NCBI GenBank assembly: GCA_026874595.1
Contig: CM049307.1
Span: forward strand, 7,341,579 to 7,405,578
Origin: Sipunculus nudus
Lineage: Eukaryota > Annelida > Sipuncula > Golfingiida > Sipunculidae
Reading direction: 5' to 3'
DNA: 64,000 nucleotides
Positions within the stretch are counted from its first letter, which is position 1. Each line of letters opens with the position of its first letter. Position numbers and translations under genes: made by a program. The notes under the pieces are model-generated. The model was not told the DNA's origin. It made no database searches and saw nothing but the letters and a program-made list of their open reading frames with translations. Below are positions 51,621-62,246 of the stretch, piece after piece.

Positions 51621-54254
51621 TTTTTAGCTCAGCTGAGCTATAGTCGTGGTCTGTTGTCTGTCCGGATGTCCGTCCGTAAGACTGGCACGTTTCGACACCA
51701 TTGGACCTACGAATCTGAAATTCGCCATACAGGTAGAAATCCCCAAAATCTCCTACCATGCCGAAAATTGGGTCAATAGGACTTCGTTCCTTCGAGATAT
51801 TAAGGAAAAACCTCAATTTTTTATTAGAAATCTATTTTCACACTTTAGGACTGCCTAATATCAAAACCACTCAACTGGTTTTCTTCATATTTACCATAAA
51901 TATTCCTCGATATAGTTCCTATGTCCAAGCCAAAAGAAGTATACGCTCATTGAGCAGCTACAGGTTGCTGCGGTCAAGACCTCGGCCCTGTGCGCTCCTT
52001 AAGCATGTTCTCTGAGCCAACAGTCGCAGTGCCACGCCAAGCCAAGCAGGGAGCCATAGAGGGCGCCATCTTCTCTCCTGGGTTGTTGTCTTGTTAGAAA
52101 GCTACAGCATCCACAGCCACAAAGCCAGAAGCAACCCGCATTCCCTCCACCGATCCCAGCAGCGGAGACCCAGCCATGCCTTTTGAGAGCCGAACTCGAT
52201 CCTTGTGAACGATCTTACTTCGAGACGCAAAGCCCTTTTACTTGCGATTTCGGTCATTTGGACCATTTAACCAGTTTCCCTGTTATGCAAGTTTACAAGT
52301 TTTTTCGTCATCGGCAATAGTTCCTATGTACATGCCAGAAATTAAGACAGTATTATTTAATTTAAAAAAGTTATGGGCCCAAACATAATGGACTTTGTAA
52401 AAAAATCAGGAAAGATATTTGGTCACTTAAGACCAAAAGTGTTAAAGGTAGGGACTTTTTTCAGTAATACAACTTTAATTGATCAAAATTTAATTGTATA
52501 CCAAAAATTAGATCAAAATCTGTTAATTTTTTTTAAATATTGGCAAAAATATAAAATTGGTACCTTAAAATTTGCCCAAGTTTGACCATGGCACGTTTTT
52601 TTCCTGTAAGTACTGTGGATTTAATTTTCACAGCATGTTTTTGTTAGCATTTTGTCTGTTAACACCAAAAATTTGAAACCAGTTGATCAAAAACTAGATT
52701 TTATTAAAGTTTTCAAGCACCATGTCACGTCAAGTTTACATCAAGCAAGTGTTAGGCAGTTTGCTAGAGCTCAGCTCCCCAGCTTCAGCTCTAAGTTCCT
52801 TAAAATTAGCATACAGTTAGATGTCTACAAAATCCCCTACCATGCCAAGAATTTGATCACTAGGACTTAATTCCTTCGAAATATTAATGAAAATCTTCAT
52901 TTTTCCATAAAAACCCCATTGTTACACTGTAAGACTGCCTAATATCAAAACCACTGATCTGACTTTGATCATATATAATATACATATTTTCCTATACATT
53001 CGCTATGCACATGCCAGAAATGATGTCAGTATTGCGTAATTGTTTTAAGTTATGGGCCCAAACATAATGCACTTTTTAAAAAATCAAGAAATATATTTAC
53101 TCCCTTAACAAGAGGATTGCTGAAGCTAGAGATTTTTTTGTCAGGGATGTAACATTATATAATCAAGATTCAATTGAATACCAAATATTAGTTCTGAATT
53201 TTTCAAATTTTATAAGTTATTAGTATAAATATAAAATTAGTACCTTAAATTTTGCCCAACTTTGACCATGGTACGTTTGTTACCTGAGAGCACTGTTGAT
53301 ATAATTTTCATATCATGCACACATAAGGATTTCATCTTTGTAGTTTAGAAAGCTGAAAGAAATTGGTCAAATATTGTAGCTTTTGTTAATGTTTTTATGA
53401 GACCATGTCAGACCCAGGCTTAATCCAGCCCCTCTTTAGTCACCTCTATTTTGACTTGTTGACCTTTCATCAGATTATGCATGCTTGAGCGAAGCATACA
53501 CTGGGGCAGCCAGGCAGCTAATGCCCAGCCACAGTTGATCCAGGTGTCCAACCCAACTCATTTAGTAGTTGTTTTGAAAAACAACATAATAAACAATAAA
53601 TTAATAATTTTGTATTCTTTTTTTATAACAAATTAAAGAAAAATTAATAGAAAAGGAAATTGTTAGTTGATGAGTCACAGAAAATTAACTTGCAGTTACT
53701 GATGATGTAAGAATCTTGTATGGATGGATAGAATGTCAATGTCAATGTTATTCCAAATAACACCATGCAGTCACCTATGGTATTTTTCAGTGAAATTTTA
53801 ATGATAAAAAAATAAATCATATTATTCATTACTAATAATTAGGGATCATATGAAGGAAATTAATGATAGACAAAGATGCAGTTGATAATATTAATCTAGA
53901 TTCCTACTGTGTCTAGTGTGTAGATTTATGTGAAAGTAGTCCAAAGTGAATATATTACATTCATTTTTTTTAATATAAATAAAAGCCATAAAACCAGGTA
54001 CTTATGATCATTATTTAAATTTGTGAATTTTGTATATTCTGGATTCTCAACATCTTTGTTTGGCTAAAACTGAATAAATACTAGACATGGTGCGAATGCT
54101 TTGCAAATGTATTTGAATACGAATATGAATATGTACTGCATTAAACAATTTTATTGCATAAGAATGGGAATTCAGGTAAAAATGAAAGTATTTGATTACC
54201 AGTGCAGATACTTTCATATAACAGCTGAGGGCCGTGACCCATGGGTCCCTTGTT
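51621..54254 (+). repeat. Family C element, second complete copy, with a 392-bp insert
   Basis: Same order as 29957-32519. The head hairpin is collapsed to the perfect palindrome AGCTCAGCTGAGCT (51626-51639). Shared blocks include GCTCAGCTCCCCAGCTTCAG and CCAGTTGATCAAAAACT, ending CAGCTGAGGGCCGTGACCCA then TGGGTCCCTTGTTT at 54254. It is interrupted by an insertion at 51925-52316. Confidence 0.87.
51925..52316. mobile_element. 392-bp insertion with 13-bp target duplication, probable SINE/retroposon
   Basis: ATAGTTCCTATGT stands directly before (51912-51924) and after (52317-52329) the insert. Family C copies without it read straight through TATAGTTCCTATGTACATGC. The insert is GC-richer than its host, with CTCATTGAGCAGCTACAGGT and GGTCAAGACCTC, no poly(A) and no reading frame. 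A 13-bp duplication points to LINE-type retrotransposition; the tRNA-like boxes are weak. Confidence 0.8.
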
Positions 54255-55210
54255 TTGTTTCTGTCAGATATATGCTCCGATTTGAGTCCGTTCACAAGAC
54301 CAGCCCCTTGCCCAATTAAGAGCCGTGGGATACTCCAGGTCTCCTGTATGAAGTAGGAGATGGCATATTTGTGACTTAAGAAATATTTGAAGGAATGTTT
54401 CATATTTCCTGTTTCATAAAGCTTGGTTTCAGGCATGTCAGACTGAACAATAATGGAGCTCTCATAATTGATTGTACAGACGACCAGTCATCCAGTCACA
54501 CACATATAGGCTTCTCTCCCAGTTAAATAGGAGAACGGTACACCAATCCATTAGGACCTTTTTGAGTCTGTGGAAACTAAAATAGTGTCACAGAATGAAT
54601 AATGTTTTCCTTGGAGAGAGAATTGTAGATCAATAATTATAGGCTACCCAGATCGGTCAGAGTAGCTAAATTGAGAGTTTAGATAAAATTGATCATAACA
54701 GCGACATCATAGGTAAGGAAATTAGCTTCAAATATTAAGTTCCATGTTGAGTCAGACCTGGGATATTCCAGGAAACAGTCCGATGAAACCACAGGAAACA
54801 CTGAAAGTTCACTTTCAACTCTGATTTTATTGTGACCTACTTTTAAGTCATCCATTAGGGAATAGCTTTTATGACAAAATGCAGAACAATGGATATGTTT
54901 GTCTCATATGTCATGTGACAACTGTATCAATAGTCTTGCGTGGTTTCCTCAGGGACGACACAGGAAAGGGGACGGAGGTGGACCATCTCTAGCTGGGCCC
55001 TGCAGGGCTTCAGCAGAGACAGGCCCAGACCTCTGTGATGTGAATAAAGACTTTCTACTATCATTTACATCTTGAACATTGTCAGCTACATGCTCTAGTA
55101 ACTGCTTGTGAATTGAGTTGGACCTCCCCATCCAAATTTGTACCAGTGTTGAGATTAATCCCACCCAACTCAGAAGCGGATCCCTTCTTCAGCCACTGCT
55201 ATCTCTCTTT
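54255..55210. other. Unassigned sequence
   Basis: No gene recognised. Short frames on both strands (54047-54436 and 54949-55164) have no known domain. Confidence 0.5.
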
Positions 55211-55690
55211 AGCAAACGTAAGCTTATGCTATGGTGCGGTGTCGTCCGTCCGCCGTCCAGGGCTTTCTGTCCGCCGTCCATGGCTGTAAGTCAGAAACTG
55301 TCGGAGCTAGCAGCTAGCAGTAAGAATTAATCACATGTAAAACTTGGTGCCCTAGAGCTTATTATTGGGTATCTGCATTAATTTAAATTCTATAGAGAAA
55401 TTGATTAAAAACCTTTAAAAATCTTCTTCTCCAAAACTGTCCAGCCGAATTGTCCAATATTTCAAAGAAATGTTTCCTGGAACAATCTCTCTCAAGTTTG
55501 TTCAAATGGTTCCAGTTTGGTGATTTTTGGCCGAGTTACAGGAGGTTGAACTTTGTCATCTGTCAAAAAAAAAAATATTAAAATTCCAACCTCAGAAACG
55601 GCTGGAGCTATCATTATGCAAACTTTATGCCAATGTTGGTCACATGAGTCATATCTGAAATTGAGGTAATGGTGGCACCACCTGAACCAG
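55211..55690 (+). repeat. Family F repeat, forward copy
   Basis: Head AGCAAACGTAAGCTTATGCT with GTCGTCCGTCCGCCGTCCAG, then GGAACAATCTCTCTCAAGTT, GATTTTTGGCCGAGTTACAG and a decayed palindrome GGTGGCACCACC at 55672. The inverted partner is at 60799-61293. Confidence 0.85.
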
Positions 55691-57270
55691 CCTTTTTTGT
55701 ACGGGGTCATCAGTGCCTGTATCACACTGAGGGCTACAAAAAACTTGCTTCTCATAAACCATATGGCCAAGTTGTTCAATATCAAGTTTAATAGCTGAAT
55801 TTAGTCATATGCCATAACAGCCCATTTTAGCTCATTGACTACAAAGATCCTATTCTCAAAAACCACTGGGCCAAATTCTTAAATCTCGCACATTAATTTT
55901 CCTCATATGTTGATAATTCAAGTTTGTTCAAATGGTTTTGGGTCAGTGCTTTTTGGCTGAGTTACGGGAAGCTGAACTTAGCCAGTTTGCTGTATCTTAA
56001 TATCTTACTATATGAGTTATAAACTTGCAAAACGTTTTTTGACTGACGCCCCTGAAGCAAGTTTGTTTAATATTTTACAAGAATAATCCCCACGCTAATT
56101 CTTATAATAATAGTCTTTAATGGTTCCACATGAATGATTTTTTTATGAATTATGGAGATTGATTTGAGTCATTTTACCGTATATGTTAGCTGTGTGATGC
56201 TGTTACATCTAGCCTGGCACCAGTTTATCAGCATCAATTACATCATGCCACTAGACATTTAGATTTCAGGTTATCTTTGGTTAATATTGACAAAATTTTT
56301 TTAAAAGCTCTTAAACAAATTGGATTTATGATTTAAATTATCATACCAGGCAATGTTACAATCATGGATATTCAGCTCTCTGTGGCTATATAAAGACAAC
56401 TGTACATGGATTATAAATTATTGGTATCCATACTCAACGTAATTCAAGAATTTGCCATCAATAAGATGTATCTGTATTATAATTTTGCATTCAGTATGCA
56501 TCTTTAATAATTTTACATATATTTCTGATTTTCACTTTTATAAAAAGTCAGCTTAAATGCATTTTGTATTCAGAAAATTTATTTCAAAGTTATTTCAAGT
56601 AGGGACCACTTTTGTGTACATATGGCAGCACTTGGTTTACCATTGGCAGATTGCCAGTGCCTTGATGTTGGCCATTAGTCAAGATGATGTCAGCTCTATA
56701 AAGAGTTTTGGCGCAGTGCCAGGATTGGAAGAAGTGCAGCCAGGTATAGGTATAGAGTTCACTCAATGCAGTAGCTGCATTCTATTTATAGCTTTGGCAG
56801 ACTGCTCACTGCATCAGATTTGGCACCGAAGTTCAGCTTGGATCTATTTATAGCTTTGGCAGACTGCCAACTGTGTCAGATTATGCAACAGGTCAAAAGT
56901 TCACCCAGTACAACCAGGTACAGGTCAAAAGTTCACTCAGTCTAGCCAGGTGAAGGTCAAGAGTTCACTCAGTGCAGTAGCTTGAGACAGCAATTTGTCA
57001 CAGTTCACTCGGGGGCAACTGCCTTACTCACCTAAGCCTGGTCAGCCCAGTGCATCAAACTCAAGGGAAGTTTGATGTATTGGCCTGATATTTTGACGTG
57101 TCTATGCATCTTAGATGGCTTTCTCATTTACAAGACAGGTGTTGCCACCTTCATTGACTTTTGCACAGTGTATGCGCCTGCTTATTTCTACAAAGGGAAT
57201 TTGATACATCAGCCTTTTGCACAGTGTATTTCCTTGCTTTTTTCGAAGTAGGGGTTTGACATATCAGTCC
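55691..57270. other. Unassigned AT-rich stretch with decayed repeats
   Basis: 55850-56000 is a second, diverged family F fragment (CAAGTTTGTTCAAATGGTTT, GGCTGAGTTACGGGA). 56740-56990 repeats GTCAA(A/G)AGTTCACTCAGT and ATTTATAGCTTTGGCAGACT. 57060-57200 is a decayed B-type unit. No gene recognised. Confidence 0.55.
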
Positions 57271-57420
57271 GACATTGGGCATATGTATATATCAACTGTT
57301 ATATACAAGACTGGTGGTGCCAGCTACAATCATTTTTGTGTTGTGTGCACCCATGCCAGAATTTAAATAGTGATGTTTGTGTAATTGTTTTTTGTTCAAA
57401 GTGTTTAGTACTTGCATTGT
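57271..57420 (+). repeat. Dispersed segment, second copy
   Basis: Matches 20386-20536 upstream of ABAT exon a. It joins directly to a 5'-truncated family C copy. Confidence 0.8.
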
Positions 57421-58446
57421 CTCCAAGATCTCCTGCCAAGCCAAAACTGGGTCTTTGCGACTTCGTTTCTTTGAGAAATTAAGGAAAAACCTCAATGTTT
57501 TATCAAAAACCTATTTTCACACTTCAGGAATGCCTAATATCAAAACCACTCAACTGTTTTTATCATATTTACCATAAATATTGCTCTATATAGTTCCTAT
57601 GTACATGCCAGAAATTAGGTCTGTATTTTATAATTTTAAAAAAATTATGGGCCCAACATATTGCACGTTGTAAAAAATCAGGAAAAATATTTGGTCACTT
57701 AACACAAAAATGTTAAAGCTAGGGACTTTTGTTCAGTAATATAACTTTAATTAATCAAAATTTAAGTGTATACCAAAAATTAGATCAAAATCTTTAAAAT
57801 TTTTAAAAAAATTAGCAAAAATATAAAATTGGTACCTTAAAGTTTGCTCAAATTTGACCATGGCATGTTTTTTTCTCGTAAGTATTTTTAATTTATTTTT
57901 CATAGCCGGGATATATGTGGATTTAATCGGTTGAATTCTGAAATTTGAAAGTAAAAGCTTAAAAATTATTCTAAATATTGAATTTTTCAGATGCTCTAAT
58001 GTGTTTGCATTTTGTATATCCAAGACCCCACTCTTGCTCACAACAGCCTTGCCTAGTAACCTTATTAGTGATGCAGCACTGGCAGAACACCCCTGCTGTA
58101 ATAAAAATACACTTATTCTCATACCCTAACCTAAAGTTATTTGCTTTGTTTTCCATCTCTCTGTCTGTTTTTAAATATTTAAAAATAATTTCATTTAAAT
58201 TAAATTTAATCCTTTACGTATATGCAAAAGTGCTGTAACTTCCACCAGTCCCTGTAAGCACCATTGAATTTAATTCCGTATTCTGTATTTATATCCAAAG
58301 GTGTTGTAACTCTCTCCCCCCCCCCCCCCCCCCCAGTCATTGAGCCCTGAGGATATTATTTTTATTGCAACTTCAAAAATTCTATATAGTGATGCAGTTA
58401 TAACTGTCACAATCAGCTGAGCGCCGTGACCCATGGTTCCCTTGTT
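57421..58446 (+). repeat. Family C element, 5'-truncated copy
   Basis: Begins inside the element (CCAAGATCTCCTGCCAAGCC) and runs to CAGCTGAGCGCCGTGACCCA then TGGTTCCCTTGTTT. It includes a C homopolymer at 58315-58335. Confidence 0.8.
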
Positions 58447-58734
58447 TAAGGATTTCCGGAAAATGACGCTAATTACTCTTTTTTTCTCTCTTTTTTTTCA
58501 TGAAAGAATTCCGATAAATACTAATTCTCTCCGGCTTTACCAGTTCAGTTGGAAACAAGGCCTACAGGCCTAACACGAACCTGTGCAAAGTTTAGGAGTA
58601 TGAATGGAGGTTTACTTTTAAAATTTAATATTGATCCTCCTGAGTCCTGCATATCTACCTTAGTCATTATGATTTCAGCAAAATGGACGTTTCTGACCTG
58701 CAAGTTTCGGACTAGAAAATTTTAAAACCAGAAT

Positions 58735-60350
58735 ATGGGTAGTCGACAAGCCACTATGTGTATCCGCATAAATAAGAGTGGGACAGGTGAAGTGAGGCAT
58801 GGATTAAGTGGCAAGGAGAATAGAGCGTGGTGTGTTGCATATTAGCATGGATGTCTGCAGCTTAAACGTGAATGAAGGTGGTGCCACCTGTCATAAATTG
58901 GAGAAAATTGTCCAGGATGTATAAACCTGCAAAATTTCAGGTGGACAGGTCGAACCACCGCCGAGATATGAGTGATTTTATCCCAATGCAGATCAACAGA
59001 TGGATGCTGTGCATAAGTGGTTGCAGGTGGCGCCACCAGTTTTGCCTTTAATGAAGAGCTATGTGAGATCTATACACATGCAAAATTTTGGCCTAATCGG
59101 TAAAACGGTTCCCAAGATATGAGCTTGGATGTCAGCAGAGTAAATGTGAATGTAGGTGGCGACGACTGTCATAAAATCGAGAAAGCTGTCAAGGATGTAA
59201 AATACCTGCAAAAGTTCAGGTGGATAAGTCAAACCACTGCTGAGGTATGAGTGATTTTAACCTAAGGCAGATGAACAGATGGATGCTGTGCATAAATGGT
59301 TGCAGGTGGCGCCACTAGTTTTGCCTATGATGAAGAGCTATGTGAGATCTATACACAAGCAAAATTTTGGCCCAATCGGTCTACAGCTTCCCGAGATATG
59401 AGCTTGGATGTCTGCAGAGTAAACGTGAATGTAGGTGGCGCCACCTGTCATAAAATCGAGAAAGCTGTCAAGGATGTAAAATACCTAATACCTGCAAAAT
59501 TTCAAGTGGAAAAGTCAAACCACTGCTGAGATATGAGTGATTTTAACCTAAGGCAGATGAACAGATGGGCGCTGTGCATAAATGGTTGCAGGTGGCGCCA
59601 CTAGTTTTGCCTATGATGAAGAGCTATGTGAGATCTATACACATGAAAAATTTTGGCCTAATTGGTCCAACGGTTCCCTATATATATGAGCTTGGATGTC
59701 TGCAGAGTAAATGTGAATGTAGGTGGCGACACCTGTCACAAAATCGACAAACCTGTTCAGGATGTATAAAACTGCAAAATTTCAGGTGGATAAGTCAAAC
59801 CACTGATGAGATTTGAGTGATTTTATCAAAGGCAGATGAACAGATGGACGCGGTGCATAAGTGGTTGCGGGTGGCACCACCGGTTTTGCCTATGATGAAG
59901 AGCTATGTAAGATCTATACACATGCAAAATTTTGGCCCAATCGGTCAAACGGTTACCGAGATATGAGCTTGGATGTCTACAGAGTAAATGTGAATGTAGG
60001 TGGCGCCACCTGTCATAAAATCGAGAAAGCTGTCCAGGATGTATAAACCTGCAAAAGTTCAGGTGGATAAGTCAAACCACTGCTGAGATATGAGTAATAT
60101 TATCCCAAGGCAGATGAACAGATGGACGCTGTGCAAAAATGGTTGCAGGTGGCGCCACCATTTTTAGTGTATGTTATAAAGCTATCAAAGGGCTACATTT
60201 GTGCAAAATTTTTAGCCTGATCGGTCAAACGGTTCCCGAGATATGTGGGTTTATGTGTGGAAACAGACGCACAAATGGACACTGGGCAGGAAGGAAAGGT
60301 CAGAGGTCAACCAAAAATGAAGGCGCAGCAGTTCACATGTGACCTGATGA
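58735..60350 (+). repeat. Family B element, copy 3, about five 280-bp units
   Basis: Head ATATGGGTAGTCGACAAGCC; core GGTTGCAGGTGGCGCCAC-type words at about 59020, 59299, 59585, 59862 and 60142. The tail CAGTTCACATGTGACCTGAT near 60330 matches copy 1. Same order as 3780-5210, so an independent copy of the whole element rather than local spread. Confidence 0.83.
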
Positions 60351-60798
60351 TAAACCCGATTCGCTTAAAATGCAAATCAAGTTTTTTTAAACAGTTGAAA
60401 AATATAGTTCCAATAATCTGGGAATTCTGCATCTAAACATTGTGTCCAGACGTCTAGACGCTGTGTCTAGACGTCTAGACACATTGTCTAGACACCCCGC
60501 CAGAGCCAGGTCAGTTGCCATGGTGATGTCTGGACCCCACCTGTTTGTACTGAGTGACCTCTTGACTTGGCTGCATGAAGTCAAATCTGTTTTCAAATAC
60601 AGAAAGCCTTTTTCAATTGGCTACAATGCTTTTTTAAAACTGTATTTACCCAATCTATTCTTATAAAACTGGCAGAACCCTACCATAGAATAATTCTTGT
60701 AAAGTTTAAACCAATCAGCTGAACAGTTTCATCATAAATCAGTGTATAAGCTAGAAGAGTTTAAAATTACATTTTCGCTTGTAAAAAACACAACAATG
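60351..60798. other. Unique stretch with a nested palindrome
   Basis: No gene recognised. Contains GTGTCTAGACGTCTAGACAC, a perfect 20-bp palindrome at 60463-60482, with further GTCTAGAC words on both sides (60449-60494). Confidence 0.6.
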
Positions 60799-61293
60799 TA
60801 GGTGGCGCCACCAATACCTCAAAATCAGATATGACATATGTGACAAACATTGGTATAAAATTTGGTCATTATAGCTCTAGCCGTTTCTGAGATTTTAATT
60901 TTAGTGTGTTATTTGGACAGATGACTAAGTTGAAACCTCCTGTAACTCGGCCAAAAATCTCCGAACTGGAACCATTCGAACAAACTTGAGAGAGATTGTT
61001 CCAGGGATCATTTCTGTGAAATATTGGACAATTTGGCTGGACAGTTTCAGAGAAGAAGATTTTTAAAGGTTTTTAAGCTTTTTCTCTATAAAATCTAAAT
61101 TAATGCAGATACCCAATAATAAGCTCCAGGGCACCAAGTTTCACATGAGACGAATTCTTACATGTAATTTGGAGCTGCTAGCTCAGACAGTTTCTGACTT
61201 ACAGCCATGGACGGCGGAAAGCCAGCCCTGGACGGCGGACGGCTGACGACGGACGGACGACGCTGCGCCATCGCATAAGCTCACAGGTTCGCT
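60799..61293 (-). repeat. Family F repeat, reverse copy
   Basis: The minus strand begins AGCGAACCTGTGAGCTTATG and CGTCGTCCGTCCGTCGTCAG and ends at the intact palindrome GGTGGCGCCACC at 60801. It forms a roughly 480-bp inverted pair with 55211-55690, 5.1 kb apart. Confidence 0.87.
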
Positions 61294-61420
61294 AAAAAGA
61301 TGGGACTTTTTTTGTATGCAAATATCCAGCATGTGTCACAGTATGTGGAAAATGCTCTTGTCTTCCTGAATTGGGATGTTCGCCATGTATATTACAAACT
61401 TTGGGAATAAAATGTGTCAA

Positions 61421-61510
<90 letters not shown>
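61421..61510. repeat. (TATC)n then (TA)n microsatellite
   Basis: About ten TATC units run directly into about 25 TA units. A Tyr/Ile-rich frame across it is an artefact. Confidence 0.95.
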
Positions 61511-61511
<1 letters not shown>

Positions 61512-61699
61512 CATTTATATATATATATAACATTTTTATTAAGTCTGTGATAAAAAATGGGGAATTGACACTAATTTTACAATTTTTCACTCTTTATTTC
61601 AAAGATGTCTACACTTTTTTTCCGTAGGACTTACTCTTTTTATCGGCCTGCTTGTGATAGCATTCTTATTGCGAGTTAACCTTTCTCCTCATTCAAAAC

Positions 61700-62246
61700 A
61701 GTGGGCTACCAACAGGTCATGGACTGATTCTTAGACATTGCTATAAACAGGCTGATTCTTAAAGAGTGCTACCAACAGGCCATGGGCTGATTCTTTAACA
61801 GTGCTACCAACAGGCCATGAGCTGATTCTTTAACAGTGCTACCAACAGGCTGATTCTTAAAGAGTGCTACCAACAGGCCATGGGCTGATTCTTTAACAGT
61901 GCTACCAACAGGCCATGGGCTGATTCTTTAACAGTGCTACCAACAGGCCATGGGCTGATTCTTAAAGAGTGCTACCAATAGGCCATGGGCTGATTCTTAA
62001 AGAGTGCTACCAATAGGCAATGGGCTGATTCTTAAAGAGTGCTACCAACAGGCCATGGGCTGATTCTTAAAGAGTGCTACCAACAGGCCATGGGCTGATT
62101 CTTAAAGAGTGCTACCAATAGGCCATGGGCTGATTCTTAAAGAGTGCTACCAACAGGCCATGGGCTGATTCTTAAAGAGTGCTACCAACAGGCCATGGGC
62201 TGATTCTTAAAGAGTGCTACCAACAGGCCATGGGCTGATTCTTAAA
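61700..62246. repeat. 35-bp minisatellite
   Basis: Unit GTGCTACCAACAGGCCATGG then GCTGATTCTTAAAGA. About 15 copies, some truncated (lacking CCATGGG), with a variant tail TTTAACA in the first half and TTAAAGA in the second. Confidence 0.93.

Noticed and set aside
61376-61627. 83-codon frame
   Set aside because: Most of it is (TATC)n/(TA)n simple sequence.
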